Position numbers and translations under genes: made by a program. From assembly GCF_011753055.1 (NCBI RefSeq), contig NZ_VWWJ01000006.1:186001-250000 (forward strand): DNA of 64,000 bases, read 5' to 3'. Each line of letters opens with the position of its first letter. Position 1 is the first letter of the stretch. This stretch comes from Burkholderia sp. Ax-1719 (lineage in GTDB: Bacteria; Pseudomonadota; Gammaproteobacteria; Burkholderiales; Burkholderiaceae). Of this stretch, positions 16,878-25,796 are shown piece by piece. A model generated the notes under the pieces. That model saw only the letters and a list, made by a program, of their open reading frames with translations. It was not told the DNA's origin and ran no database searches.

Positions 16878-18152
16878 TCAGGCCATTTTGTCGCTAGCGG
16901 TTTCCTCTTCGATCGCGTCGCGCGTTTCCGGCATCACGAGCCACACCATCAGCACGGCCGCCGCGCCCGCCGAGGCGAGGCCGAGGAAGCTCACGGTATT
17001 GCCGAAGTGATCGGCGATAAAGCCCGCGAGTGCCGTCGACAGCGTCGCGCCAATCCCGGCCGACAGCCCGAAGAGCCCAATACACAGGTTGTAGCGTCCC
17101 TTGCCGCCCGCCACGTCGGCGGCGATCAGCGGCAGCATCACGCCAAACACGGCCGCCGACAGACCGTCGAGCATCTGCACCGGCACAAGAAAGTACGGAT
17201 TGCCGACCGCAGCGAACAGCAGCGCGCGCAGCGGCAAGGCGCTGAAGCCGAGGATCAGCACCGGACGGCGGCCCCAGGCCTGAGCGGTGCGGCCTACCCA
17301 CGGCGACATCAGCGCGACGATAGCCTGCGGCACGATGATGCAGGCAGCAATCACCAACTGCACGTTATCGCCCATGCCCGCGGTCACTTCACCGGCGGCG
17401 AGGTTCAGCATCGCCGCATTCGAGAGGTGGAACAGGATCACGCAGGCCGCGAAGGTCAGCATGCGGCGGTCGCGCAGCAGATCGAAGATCGTTTCGCGGC
17501 TGCCGTCGGCTTCCGTCGCCGGGCCTTTTGCGGCTTTAAGTGGCTTCGGAGCGGGTTTGGGTGCATTCGCGTGCTTGTCATACTCGATCATCGCGAGCGC
17601 CACCAGCGCGGGCAGCGCGAGCGCCGCCGTCAGCCAGAACACCGCGCGCGGCGAAACATATTCGCCGCACAGGCCCATCAGACCCGCCGCGACCGCGCTG
17701 CCGATCGAAGCCCAGCGCGCATTGCGCCCGAGCCGGTCGCCCAGATTCTGGCGGCCGACCAGTGCGAGCGCGAGCGCCGCCATGGCCGGCACCAGCATAC
17801 AGCTGGCGAAGCCGTGGAACACTTCGGCGGCCATCACCGGCACGACCGTCGGGCTGACGGCCAGCAGCATCGCCGAAATGATGATCGCGATGATCGCCCA
17901 GGCGGCCGCGGCCTTTTTGTTCTTGAGCGCGTCGACCGCCGCGCCGCCCGGCACCTGGCTGACCATCGCGCTGATCGTGCCCACCGAAAGCGCCAGGCCG
18001 ATCTCGCCCTGGGTCCACTTGTGCGAAGCCAGATACGAGGCGATGAACGGACCGAAGCCGGTCTGCACGTTCGCCACGAAGAAGTTCAGCCAGTCGAGCG
18101 CGCGTACGCTTCGCAGGCTGGGTGTGAGTTGCGTCGTGGTGCCTGTCGTCAT
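16878..18152 (-). CDS. MFS transporter of unknown substrate
   Basis: 424 residues with about twelve hydrophobic segments. The start SVRALDWLNFFVANVQTGFGPFIASYLASHKWTQ resembles a group of proteobacterial MFS permeases with unassigned substrate. SQVPGGAAVDALKNKK occupies the loop after TM2. The MFS core motif is weak, as usual in this subgroup. The start codon overlaps the stop of the upstream lipoprotein gene by 4 bp, so the two are translationally coupled. Confidence 0.85.
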   Translation of the reverse strand: MTTGTTTQLTPSLRSVRALDWLNFFVANVQTGFGPFIASYLASHKWTQGEIGLALSVGTISAMVSQVPGGAAVDALKNKKAAAAWAIIAIIISAMLLAVSPTVVPVMAAEVFHGFASCMLVPAMAALALALVGRQNLGDRLGRNARWASIGSAVAAGLMGLCGEYVSPRAVFWLTAALALPALVALAMIEYDKHANAPKPAPKPLKAAKGPATEADGSRETIFDLLRDRRMLTFAACVILFHLSNAAMLNLAAGEVTAGMGDNVQLVIAACIIVPQAIVALMSPWVGRTAQAWGRRPVLILGFSALPLRALLFAAVGNPYFLVPVQMLDGLSAAVFGVMLPLIAADVAGGKGRYNLCIGLFGLSAGIGATLSTALAGFIADHFGNTVSFLGLASAGAAAVLMVWLVMPETRDAIEEETASDKMA

Positions 18153-19126
18153 TGGGCACCGCGCGCGGAAGCTGCGGGCGCGGCCGGATTAGCCGCCGCG
18201 GCTGCGGGGTTCGGACTCACGGCGTGCACCGGCTGGTCATTCTGGTAGGCCGGCGAGGCGTCGAGCTGCTGGTCGCTCATTTCGAGCTGCGCTTCGAGCG
18301 CATTGTTCTTCGTGACGAAGTGCAGCGCCGACCAGTCGGCGGCAATGGTGCGGCGTTTCTCCAGCAGATCGCTCACGTCGAGCACCACCGCGAGCGGCGC
18401 GGCGCTGCCGTCGATCAGCACGTCCACCACGCGGCCCACTTTCGCGCCGTTCGGGCGCTCGACGGTGGTGTCGAGCATCGGCAGACGCGTCGGGCTGGCT
18501 TCGGGCGCGCCCGCCTGTGCGCCGCCGGCCTTGGGCCGGTCGGGGATCTGCAACTGCGCGGGGGTGAGCGCGAGCGTGATGGCGGGCGTCTTCGGCTGCA
18601 CGTTGATGCGCACGGCGCTCCACGGGAAATTCGCCTTGCGGTCGCCCACGCCCATGAAGCCTTGCAGATTCACGACCACTTCCTGCGGCTTGCCGCCAGG
18701 ACCGGCGACCATGTCGACGGCGCGGCCCACCACCTTGCCGTCGGGCTTCTGCACTTCGCTGTCGAGCAGCGTGCGGAAGCTGCCGCGCTCGATGGTGCGG
18801 GTCTGCACGAGCGGAGCGGGCGGCGGCGCGACGGGCGCGCTCGCGGGCGTGGGCGGCGGCGGCACGACGCGATGCGGTTTGCGCGGCGCCGGACGCGGCT
18901 TGCGCGGCGCGGGTCTGGTATTGGTGCCGGTGTCGCTGGCGGCTTCGGGCGCGGACGCCTCTTCCGGCTCGCTGGCGGGCATCTCGGGCTCGCTCGCGGC
19001 GACAGGCGGTTCCGGCTCGGGCGGCGGAGGCGAGCGGAACAGCGAACAACCCGACAATGCCAGTAGCACCAGCAAGGTCAGGACCGACGTAAGGGATACA
19101 GCAGGACGTGCGAAACCGCCTCTCAT
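18149..19126 (-). CDS. Lipoprotein with two PRC-barrel domains
   Basis: 325 residues. Signal peptide with lipobox LALSGC-SLF, then a Pro/Glu/Ala/Ser-rich spacer to about residue 110 (PPPPEPEPP), and two PRC-barrel-like domains. The first runs RGSFRTLLDSEVQKPDGKVVGRAVDM to DRKANFPWSAVRI. The second runs LDTTVERPNGAKVGRVVDVLIDG to TIAADWSALHF. The tail is low complexity. PRC barrels usually mediate assembly or regulation; a surface-tethered double PRC lipoprotein coupled to an MFS permease is not a standard pair. Function unknown. Confidence 0.8.
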   Translation of the reverse strand: MRGGFARPAVSLTSVLTLLVLLALSGCSLFRSPPPPEPEPPVAASEPEMPASEPEEASAPEAASDTGTNTRPAPRKPRPAPRKPHRVVPPPPTPASAPVAPPPAPLVQTRTIERGSFRTLLDSEVQKPDGKVVGRAVDMVAGPGGKPQEVVVNLQGFMGVGDRKANFPWSAVRINVQPKTPAITLALTPAQLQIPDRPKAGGAQAGAPEASPTRLPMLDTTVERPNGAKVGRVVDVLIDGSAAPLAVVLDVSDLLEKRRTIAADWSALHFVTKNNALEAQLEMSDQQLDASPAYQNDQPVHAVSPNPAAAAANPAAPAASARGAQ

Positions 19127-19652
19127 CTACAGAAACTCCAGGAGCGGCCGGCGCGGGGCGCGCGGCGGGGAAAAACCGGGTCGTGAGAGTTTAACCCGCA
19201 TGGGTCGGTAATTCGCCTTAAACGGTCGTTAATCTGCTGACAAAAGCCTTCTCGGCTTTTTCCTGATAATCCCGCTAATGAAGGCGCGCAATGCGCCCGG
19301 ATTATTTCCCGATCCGCGATAGCCGGATGCGTTGCGCCTGTCGCAAGCCGCGCGCCCGATATCCCGGCCAATGCGGCACGGGGTATACGCGAAGCCCGGC
19401 GGCCCGCTGCGCCTTGCATTGGGCGATATAAGCATCGCGGCATGACCTCAATGCGATTCCCGCGATGGGAGCGTATGACGCCTTGGCCTAACCTTCGAAC
19501 CTGTCAAAAGATGTCAAAAAATAGACATGCGCCCCAAGAGCGCATCTGGCTGTGCGTCGACACCCACAAGTCAAACCTAAGAGACGAACCTGATGACGGG
19601 CCCCAAGGTGATGCGGGACCGTTTCAGCATGCTGATAAAGGAGGCACTCACC
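19127..19652. other. Intergenic region upstream of the purine permease
   Basis: 526 bp between the divergent lipoprotein and NCS2 permease genes. It contains an A/T-flanked hairpin at 19242-19260, and TGTCAAAA twice at 10-bp spacing (19502 and 19512). ATGTC (19511-19515) is inverted as GACAT (19524-19528). Frames here lack coding character. The TGTCAAAA/GACAT cluster is a candidate operator for the permease gene. Confidence 0.4.
19242..19261. terminator. Small hairpin with A and T flanks
   Basis: AAAAGCC (19242-19248), loop TTCTC, GGCTTTT (19254-19260) and one more T. It has the look of a bidirectional intrinsic terminator but lies upstream of both flanking genes, so what it would terminate is unclear. 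It might be the relic of a lost gene. Confidence 0.4.
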
Positions 19653-21074
19653 ATGATGGAACCCCACGCACAGCCTTTGCCCGACGCGGCAATCATTGCT
19701 GATCCAGCCCTGCGGGACAGCGAGGTCGATGAAACCTTCGCTGAAGCGAGCGGCTTTCTCGACCGTTATTTCGGCATCATCCAGCGCGGCAGTTCGGTGC
19801 GCCAGGAATGCATTGCCGGCGTCACCACCTTCCTTGCGATGGTGTATTCCGTGTTCGTCGTGCCGGGCATGCTCGGCAAGGCGGGCTTCGACACCAGCGC
19901 CGTGTTCGTGGCCGTGTGTCTGACCACCGCATTCGGCTCGCTGCTGATGGGACTGTGGGCGCGCCTGCCGATCGCCATTGGCTGCGCGATCTCGCTGACC
20001 GCCTTCACGGCCTTCGGCCTCGTGCTGGGCAAGGGCCTCAAGCCTGAAGTCGCGCTGGGCGCGGTGTTCCTGATGGGTATCGTGTTCACGGCGATCTCCG
20101 TGACCGGCGTGCGCTCGTGGATCCTGCGCAATCTGCCGCACGGCATCGCGCATGGCACGGGCATTGGCATCGGGCTCTTTCTGCTGCTGATCGCGGCCAA
20201 CGACGTGGGCCTCGTGGTCAAGAATCCGGGCGCGGGCCTGCCGGTGTCGCTGGGCCATATCACCTCGTTGCCGGTGATCATGTCGGTGGTGGGGCTGGCC
20301 GCGATCTTCGGACTCGTGCGCCGTCGCGTGCCGGGTTCGATCCTGATCGTGATCGTGGCGATTTCGGCGCTCGGTCTCGCGCTCGATCCGGCTGTGCAGT
20401 TTCATGGCGTGTTCGCCTGGCCGTCGCTCTCCGCGCCGGGTCATGCTTCACTGATCGGCGCGATGGACATCAAGGGCGCGCTCTCGCTCGCCGTGCTGCC
20501 TAGCGTGCTCGCACTCGTCATGACCGCTGTGTTCGACGCCACCGGCACGATTCGCGCCGTGGCGGGCCAGGCCGGTCAACTCGACGATAAAGGCCGCATC
20601 ATCAACGGCGGCCGCGCGCTGACGGCGGATTCGGTCAGCTCGATTTTCTCGGGCTTCTTTGGCGGCGCACCGGCGGCGGCTTATATCGAATCAGCAGTGG
20701 GCGTGGCGGCGGGCGCGAAGACGGGTCTTGCCGCAGCGCTGGTGGGCGTGCTGTTCCTCGCCGTAATGTTCTTCGCGCCGCTCACGGGTCTGGTGCCGTC
20801 GTACGCCACCGCGCCCGCGCTGATGTACGTGGGCCTGATGATGCTGTCGAGCGTCGCGCGTCTGGATATGGACGATATGGTGGATTCGATGGCGGGCCTC
20901 GTGTGCGCCGTGTTCATCGTGCTGACCGCCAACATCGTCACGGGCATCATGCTGGGTTTCTCGACGCTCGTGATCGGCCGCATCGTCAGTGGCGAATTCA
21001 AGAAGCTCAACATCGGCACGGTCATCATCGCCGTGGTGCTCGCGGCGTTCTACCTGGGCGGCTGGGCCATCTGA
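19653..21074 (+). CDS. NCS2-family purine permease (AzgA/PbuG type, guanine/hypoxanthine/adenine)
   Basis: 473 residues from the ATG at 19653, chosen because AAAGGAGG lies 8 bases upstream. The upstream in-frame ATGs have no such site. After a 50-residue cytosolic start come [38 protein letters not shown], the AzgA signature, and about 12 to 14 hydrophobic segments with [16 protein letters not shown] near the substrate site. Purine:H+ symporter in the inner membrane. Transcribed alone, divergently from the lipoprotein gene. Confidence 0.9.
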   Translation: MMEPHAQPLPDAAIIADPALRDSEVDETFAEASGFLDRYFGIIQRGSSVRQECIAGVTTFLAMVYSVFVVPGMLGKAGFDTSAVFVAVCLTTAFGSLLMGLWARLPIAIGCAISLTAFTAFGLVLGKGLKPEVALGAVFLMGIVFTAISVTGVRSWILRNLPHGIAHGTGIGIGLFLLLIAANDVGLVVKNPGAGLPVSLGHITSLPVIMSVVGLAAIFGLVRRRVPGSILIVIVAISALGLALDPAVQFHGVFAWPSLSAPGHASLIGAMDIKGALSLAVLPSVLALVMTAVFDATGTIRAVAGQAGQLDDKGRIINGGRALTADSVSSIFSGFFGGAPAAAYIESAVGVAAGAKTGLAAALVGVLFLAVMFFAPLTGLVPSYATAPALMYVGLMMLSSVARLDMDDMVDSMAGLVCAVFIVLTANIVTGIMLGFSTLVIGRIVSGEFKKLNIGTVIIAVVLAAFYLGGWAI

Positions 21075-21223
21075 TGCGCTGTCATCCTGATTGACATCGA
21101 TGGTCCCGCCATCGGCAAGACGGAACGCCTGGCGGCCCGTCCTGCCGGCTTCACGGCCCGCGTCCGCTTCTGGCGGCGCGGGCCGTGCGGCATTCTGGAC
21201 GCCGGATTGCCTCAACGGTTGGC

Positions 21224-21604
21224 CTATTGCGGCAGGATGCTTTTGCGGCTGCGTTTGCGCGGTGTGGGCTCGACGCCCACACGCGGATCGCGCGCGAGCA
21301 CCAGCGCCACCAGCGCTTCGGCGGTGTCTTCGAAGGCCGCATCGTCCTGCGGCACGTACAGCCATTTGCCGAGCACGGGATGCGGACGCAGCGCGGGGAA
21401 TTCGCCGGTCAGCGCCTCCTGACGATCGCGCGAAGTGGCCACCAGCAAGCCGTTGAACGGCTTCGCGCGGTCCGCGGCGATCAGGCAGAGCAGGCCGTCC
21501 ACATAAGCGGCGTCGCAGCCGAACATCGGCTTGCGCACGTAGGTGGCTTCGCGCTCAAGGGCGTCGAAGATCCAGAGCAGCGAATTGCGGATTTTGGACG
21601 GCAT
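21224..21604 (-). CDS. TfoX N-terminal-like protein
   Basis: 126 residues from the ATG at 21604 (an in-frame TTG four codons earlier is also possible). RKPMFGCDAAYVDGLLCLI resembles the TfoX_N pattern (K-MFGG-Y-dG-m-al), followed by FPALRPHPVLGKWLYVP and a basic tail. These small proteins have no confirmed enzymatic function. It stands alone. Moderate confidence in the family, high in the gene. Confidence 0.65.
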   Translation of the reverse strand: MPSKIRNSLLWIFDALEREATYVRKPMFGCDAAYVDGLLCLIAADRAKPFNGLLVATSRDRQEALTGEFPALRPHPVLGKWLYVPQDDAAFEDTAEALVALVLARDPRVGVEPTPRKRSRKSILPQ

Positions 21605-21652
21605 GGTGCGCTTCAAAAGGATGGGCGGGCAACCCTCATTCTAGTGGCGAGC

Positions 21653-21699
21653 TTGACATCGTCGCCTGCCGACCTATGCTTAACCGCATGGTTAAGTAT
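21653..21699 (+). promoter_or_regulatory. Promoter and operator of the ArsR gene
   Basis: TTGACA at 21653-21658, a 16-bp spacer and TATGCT at 21675-21680 make a sigma-70-type promoter. A perfect 7+4+7 inverted repeat, CTTAACC-GCAT-GGTTAAG (21679-21696), overlaps the -10 element and the expected start site. Bound ArsR would block RNA polymerase. The predicted transcript starts at about 21686-21688, on or beside the ATG at 21688. Confidence 0.6.
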
Positions 21700-22176
21700 G
21701 AAGACGACGCGCTGAACCGCACCTTTGCGGCGCTGGCGGACCCCACCCGGCGAGCCTTGCTCGCGCGCCTCGCGCAGCAGGAGGTGCTATCCGTGAGCGC
21801 GCTCGCGCAGCCCTTTGCGATTTCGCTACCCGCGGTCATGAAGCACCTGGATGTGCTTGCCGAGGCCGGACTCGTCACGCGCGAAAAAACCGGGCGCACG
21901 GTGGCGTGCCGTCTCGCTGCCGGGCCGATGGAGGACGCGATGCAATGGCTCGCGCACTATGAGCGCTTCTGGAATGGCGCGCTCGATCGTCTGGCCGCAT
22001 TCGTGGAGGAGGACGCATGTCAACCCACACCCCAGCCGAAGCCGATGCCGGAAGCAGCGGCGCAGGTCGCGCAGGCGCCGCTATCAGTCCCGATGCCCCC
22101 AGCCTCATCCTCCGGCGTCGTATCAACGCGAGCGCCGCGAAGGTCTACGCGGCATGGACGCAAGCCGCGCAACTGA
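21688..22176 (+). CDS. ArsR-family transcriptional regulator
   Basis: The ATG at 21688 gives 162 residues. An earlier ATG at 21676 lies inside the -10 region and cannot be used from that promoter. The winged helix is clear: LNRTFAALADPTRRALLARLAQ, LSVSALAQPFAISLPAVMKHLDVLAEAGLV, REKTGRTVACRL. No metal-binding Cys motif is present, as in the ArsR proteins that accompany SRPBCC genes. Such proteins usually end near residue 110. Here the frame runs 53 codons into the next gene, giving a Pro/Ala-rich, probably disordered tail. Autoregulation is likely from the operator above. Confidence 0.85.
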   Translation: MVKYEDDALNRTFAALADPTRRALLARLAQQEVLSVSALAQPFAISLPAVMKHLDVLAEAGLVTREKTGRTVACRLAAGPMEDAMQWLAHYERFWNGALDRLAAFVEEDACQPTPQPKPMPEAAAQVAQAPLSVPMPPASSSGVVSTRAPRRSTRHGRKPRN

Positions 22177-22514
22177 TGCGCTGGATGCACCCGCTCGACA
22201 CCCTCTGCCTGCATGCCGAGGCGGACGTGCGCGTGGGCGGGCGCTTTCGCGTGCTGATGCGCTCGCCCGACGGCGAGGAGCACGACGTGAGCGGCACGTA
22301 TCTGGAGGTGGTGCCGGAATCGAAGCTCGTTTTCACGTGGGCATGGCGCAGCACGCCGGAGCGTGAATCGCGCGTGAGCGTGACGCTGCGCGCCGACGGC
22401 GGCACCACGGAACTGATGCTGCGCCACGAACGTTTCTTCGACGAAGCGGCGCGCGATTCGCACCGCGAAGGCTGGTCGAGCGCGCTCGATCATCTGGTGG
22501 AGCTGTTCGAGTGA
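22017..22514 (+). CDS. SRPBCC (AHSA1-like) domain protein
   Basis: 165 residues, with GAGGAGGA just before the ATG. After a 26-residue flexible start comes an AHSA1/Bet v1-like domain: LILRRRINASAAKVYAAWTQAAQLMRWM, VGGRFRVLM, GTYLEVVPESKLVFTWAW, RVSVTLRADGGTTELMLRHERF and GWSSALDHLVELF. These small proteins bind hydrophobic ligands; no substrate is known. The gene overlaps the ArsR frame by 160 bp and is followed 60 bp later by the DUF899 gene, a common three-gene set. Confidence 0.88.
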   Translation: MSTHTPAEADAGSSGAGRAGAAISPDAPSLILRRRINASAAKVYAAWTQAAQLMRWMHPLDTLCLHAEADVRVGGRFRVLMRSPDGEEHDVSGTYLEVVPESKLVFTWAWRSTPERESRVSVTLRADGGTTELMLRHERFFDEAARDSHREGWSSALDHLVELFE

Positions 22515-22574
22515 CGGCATTCGCCTGAGCCGGATCTGCCGGATTAGCCGATGCAAACCCGCAAGGAGGAAGAC

Positions 22575-23324
22575 ATGATGGAACCGCACAAGATCGTTTC
22601 GGAGGCCGAATGGATGACGGCGCGCGAGGCGCTGCTCGCGGAAGAACGCGCCTTCACGCATGCACGCGACGCGCTGGTGGCCAAACGCATGGCGCTGCCG
22701 TGGGTGAAGGTGGAAAAGCGCTACACCTTCGAGACGCCCCAGGGAGAGCGCACGCTCGCACAGCTATTCGGGCCGCGCAGCCAGTTGCTCACTTACCACT
22801 TCATGCTGGGACCGGATTGGGAAGAGGGCTGCCCCGGTTGCTCGTTTATCTCCGATCACATCGACGGCATGCTGGTGCATCTGGAGCATCACGACGTGAC
22901 TTACGTGGCGGTCTCGCGCGCGCCGCTCGCAAAGATCGAAGCCTTTAAAAAGCGCATGGGCTGGCATTTTCCGTGGGTGTCGTCGTTCGGCAGCGACTTC
23001 AACTTCGATTACCGCGTCTCGTTCAGCGAGGCTGACAAGGCGCGCGGCAAAGCGGTCTACAACTACGTGGAGCAGGAATACATGAGCGACGAATTGCCCG
23101 GCATCAGCGCGTTTTATCGCGATGAAAACGGCAACGTCTATCACACGTATTCGGCGTATGCGCGTGGCGTGGAGATGGCGCTGGGCACCTATGCGATGCT
23201 CGAATTCACGCCGAAGGGACGCAACGAAAAGCAGAACATGGGCGAATGGATGCGCCACCATGACCGCTATGAGGACGCCCCGCAACAGCACGCGTGCTGC
23301 TCGCACGAGCAGAAGCCTTCATAG
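22575..23324 (+). CDS. DUF899 thioredoxin-like protein
   Basis: 249 residues from the ATG at 22575, 5 bases after AAGGAGGA. The DUF899 core is plain: LPWVKVEKRYTFETPQGERTLAQLF, LLTYHFMLGPDWEEGCPGCSFISD, RMGWHFPWVSSFGSDFNFDY. GCPGC is a CxxC pair in a thioredoxin-like fold, suggesting a redox role. It belongs to the ArsR-SRPBCC-DUF899 operon controlled from 21653. Confidence 0.9.
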   Translation: MMEPHKIVSEAEWMTAREALLAEERAFTHARDALVAKRMALPWVKVEKRYTFETPQGERTLAQLFGPRSQLLTYHFMLGPDWEEGCPGCSFISDHIDGMLVHLEHHDVTYVAVSRAPLAKIEAFKKRMGWHFPWVSSFGSDFNFDYRVSFSEADKARGKAVYNYVEQEYMSDELPGISAFYRDENGNVYHTYSAYARGVEMALGTYAMLEFTPKGRNEKQNMGEWMRHHDRYEDAPQQHACCSHEQKPS

Positions 23325-23400
23325 GGAAAAACGCAGGACAGGATGGCGAAAGCCGCTGGAAAGCGATTGTAAGTACAACGAAGCCGCGCGCCTTCGTGCC

Positions 23401-23583
23401 TCAGAGGGACATTTCGAAAGCGGGGCGTAGCAGGACTTCGATCGCCATCACGATCAGTCCCATCGCGGCAGCGGCGAGCGTCAGCGTGCCATATTCGTCG
23501 TAGCGCGCGTCATAGAGGCACGCGACCACGAACAGAATGGCGAGCAGATTGGTCAGCCAGTCGAAGTTCAGCGCGAGAAGCAT
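23401..23583 (-). CDS. Small membrane protein, hypothetical
   Basis: 60 residues if started at the internal ATG at 23583. A longer frame to 23631 would run through a terminator hairpin. It has two hydrophobic helices, LTNLLAILFVVACLYDARY and LTLAAAAMGLIVMAIEVLL. Codon ends are mostly G/C. No known family. Gene reality is likely but unproven. Confidence 0.5.
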   Translation of the reverse strand: MLLALNFDWLTNLLAILFVVACLYDARYDEYGTLTLAAAAMGLIVMAIEVLLRPAFEMSL

Positions 23584-23606
23584 CGGCGTATCCGGAGGCC
23601 GGGCAG

Positions 23607-23645
23607 AAAATCGCGCCGGCAGATAGTGCAAACCGGCGCGATTTT
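23607..23645 (-). terminator. Rho-independent terminator of the SDR gene
   Basis: A perfect 13-bp stem: 23607-23619 (AAAATCGCGCCGG) pairs with 23633-23645, with a 13-nt loop. On the minus strand it ends in TTTT. It lies about 90 bp past the stop of the leftward SDR gene and just upstream of the small membrane protein gene. Confidence 0.75.
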
Positions 23646-23732
23646 ATCGGATCGACCTTACGGATACGCAACAATACTGTGTTGCCGGCCACGTATTTTT
23701 GCGGTGGCCTGCAAACGGGCTTGTATTCCGCC

Positions 23733-24632
23733 TTAACCGACCGGCATCTCGTCACGGATCCAGTCCGTTACCGAGGTACGCTTCGGTGTCCATCCCAGCA
23801 GCTTGCGCGCGCGCTCGCCGCGCACGCGGCTGTTCGAGCCCAGACCATACGAAGCCATTTCATAGCCCCATTCCTCGATAGCCTGTTCGAGCGGCCAGTC
23901 CTGCGGCGCGCCCAGCCCCATCTTCTGCGCGAGCGCGGCGGTCATGGTGCGGAAATCCGCTTCGCCGCTTTCGACGAAATAGAACGTGCCCGCAGGGGTT
24001 TTCTCAAGCGCCAGACGGTAAAGCTCGGCGACATCGTCGACGTGGACGTTCGACCAGATGTTCAGTCCGCGTCCGACATGACGCATCACGCCGCTCTTCT
24101 GCGCCTGACGGATGAGCCGCGGCAACTGCACGCTGGCCGCGCCCGGCACCGCACCCACGCCGTAAATCAGCGTGTTGCAGAGCACCGCGCTCTTCACGCC
24201 GCGCTGCGCGCCGGCCAGCACGAGATCGTCGATGGCTACGCGCGCCGCCTTGTCGGGCGTCGGGGCGGGCAGGGCGTCTTCGTAGTAGATCCTGTCGGTG
24301 GCTTCGCCGCCCGAAACATCGCCGACGATGCTCGAACCGCTCGTATGCAGCAACGTCTTGCCCGAGCCTTCGAGCGCCTCAAGCAGCGCTTCGACCGCGC
24401 CGCGATGGTCGCTGCTGGCGGCGTTGATGACGGCGTCGGCGGCGCGCGCTTCGCGCATCAGCACTTCGCGATCGTCGAGGTCGCCCGCGACCGGTGCGAT
24501 GCCAAGCGCTTCGAGATCGGCGAACTGTTCCTGGCGGCGCACGAGGCCGCGCACTTCATGGCCCGCACGCGCCAGATGCGCGGCAATCGTGCCGCCGATA
24601 AAGCCGCCTGCGCCTGTGACGAATACTTTCAT
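23733..24632 (-). CDS. NAD-dependent epimerase / extended SDR family protein
   Basis: 299 residues from the ATG at 24632, which begins directly with the Rossmann motif MKVFVTGAGGFIGGTIAAHL (GxxGxxG). Further on are GDLDDREVL, INAASSDHRG, LLHTSGSSIVGD with the catalytic-type Ser, and SNVHVDDVAELYRLAL. The substrate is not evident; a C-terminal DWIRDEM block resembles nucleoside-diphosphate sugar epimerase-like oxidoreductases. Divergent from a LysR gene 105 bp away, its probable regulator. Confidence 0.88.
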   Translation of the reverse strand: MKVFVTGAGGFIGGTIAAHLARAGHEVRGLVRRQEQFADLEALGIAPVAGDLDDREVLMREARAADAVINAASSDHRGAVEALLEALEGSGKTLLHTSGSSIVGDVSGGEATDRIYYEDALPAPTPDKAARVAIDDLVLAGAQRGVKSAVLCNTLIYGVGAVPGAASVQLPRLIRQAQKSGVMRHVGRGLNIWSNVHVDDVAELYRLALEKTPAGTFYFVESGEADFRTMTAALAQKMGLGAPQDWPLEQAIEEWGYEMASYGLGSNSRVRGERARKLLGWTPKRTSVTDWIRDEMPVG

Positions 24633-24737
24633 GGGTTGTTCCTTGAGTCCGTGATTCAGTACGGAAGCCAGTATCGGGGCATTTGGGTCTTGCAAAAACC
24701 GTGTTAGTCTCAAATGAATCTTGACTGCGGATCAACA

Positions 24738-25673
24738 ATGAAAACCTCGACCGACGAATTGCTCGTATTCGTCACCGTGATCGATGCGGGGTCGATCACC
24801 GCCGCCGCCGAAAAACTTCAGCAGACCGTGTCCGGCGTGAGCCGTGCGCTCACGCGCCTCGAAAAGCAACTGGGCGTGGCGCTGATTCTGCGCACCACGC
24901 GCCGCCTGCAATTGACCGAGGAGGGCGAGCTCTTTCTCGAACGCGCGCGCGCCATTCTCGCTGCGATGGAAGATGCCGAAGAGGCGGTGACGCGCCATCG
25001 CGAACAGCCGTCCGGGCGTCTGCGCGTGGATGCGGCCACGCCGTTCATGCTTCACTGCATCGTGCCGCATATGACGGCGTTTGCCGCGCGCTATCCGGAT
25101 ATCCAGCTCGAACTCACGAGTAACGAGCGCATCGTCGATCTGCTGGAGCAGCGCGTGGATATCGCGATTCGCATCGGTGCGCTGCAGGATTCGACATTGC
25201 ATGCGCGCTCGCTTGGCGTGAGCCGCCGCCGCGTGGTGGCGAGTCCCGCGTATCTCAAGGCGCAGGGCACGCCGCGCACGCTGGAGGCGTTGCGCGCGCA
25301 TCGGCTGATCGGCTTTACCGCGCCTGCGCAACTGAACCGCTGGCCGCTGCGTCTGCAACCCGCGCCTTCGGGAGAGGAAACACAGGGCGCACTCTTCGGC
25401 GACGACGCCAACGAAGGTCTCGCGATCCAGCCCGCGCTCGCGGCGTCGAGCGGCGAGACCATCCGTCAGCTTGCGCTGGGCGACGCGGGCATTGCCTGCC
25501 TGTCCGATTTCATGACCGCCGCCGACCGCGCGGCGGGCCGCCTCGTGACCCTCCTCGACGACGCACTGCTCGCCGAGCGCCAGCCAATCCACGCGGTCTA
25601 CTACCGCAGCGCCGCGCTGGCCGCGCGCGTGCAGTGCTTTCTGGCGTTCATCGCCGGGCGCCTGGAGCCATAG
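24738..25673 (+). CDS. LysR-type transcriptional regulator
   Basis: 311 residues from the ATG at 24738. Helix-turn-helix MKTSTDELLVFVTVIDAGSI to LQQTVSGVSRALTRLEKQLG, then TRRLQLTEEGELFLERARAIL and the effector domain. It is of the type usually adjacent and divergent to the oxidoreductase gene it controls, here the SDR gene. Inducer unknown. Confidence 0.92.
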   Translation: MKTSTDELLVFVTVIDAGSITAAAEKLQQTVSGVSRALTRLEKQLGVALILRTTRRLQLTEEGELFLERARAILAAMEDAEEAVTRHREQPSGRLRVDAATPFMLHCIVPHMTAFAARYPDIQLELTSNERIVDLLEQRVDIAIRIGALQDSTLHARSLGVSRRRVVASPAYLKAQGTPRTLEALRAHRLIGFTAPAQLNRWPLRLQPAPSGEETQGALFGDDANEGLAIQPALAASSGETIRQLALGDAGIACLSDFMTAADRAAGRLVTLLDDALLAERQPIHAVYYRSAALAARVQCFLAFIAGRLEP

Positions 25674-25738
25674 CGGACCGGCGCGCGCAGAGCGCAAGCT
25701 AGTGGATAGTCCCAGGTCGGCGGAAGGGGGAGGGAGGT

Positions 25739-25786
25739 TGTCTATACAGGCGCGCCAGGCTAGACTGCCCGTCACTTGTATAGACA
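25739..25786. promoter_or_regulatory. Two HutC-type operator sites upstream of hutH
   Basis: TGTCTATACA (25739-25748) and its exact reverse complement TGTATAGACA (25777-25786) flank the hutH leader; the second ends 10 bp before the start codon. Each is itself close to the symmetric TGTATATACA form recognised by HutC-type GntR repressors. Urocanate-responsive repression by the adjacent hutC product is the expected behaviour. Confidence 0.65.
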
Positions 25787-25796
25787 GGATTCGATC

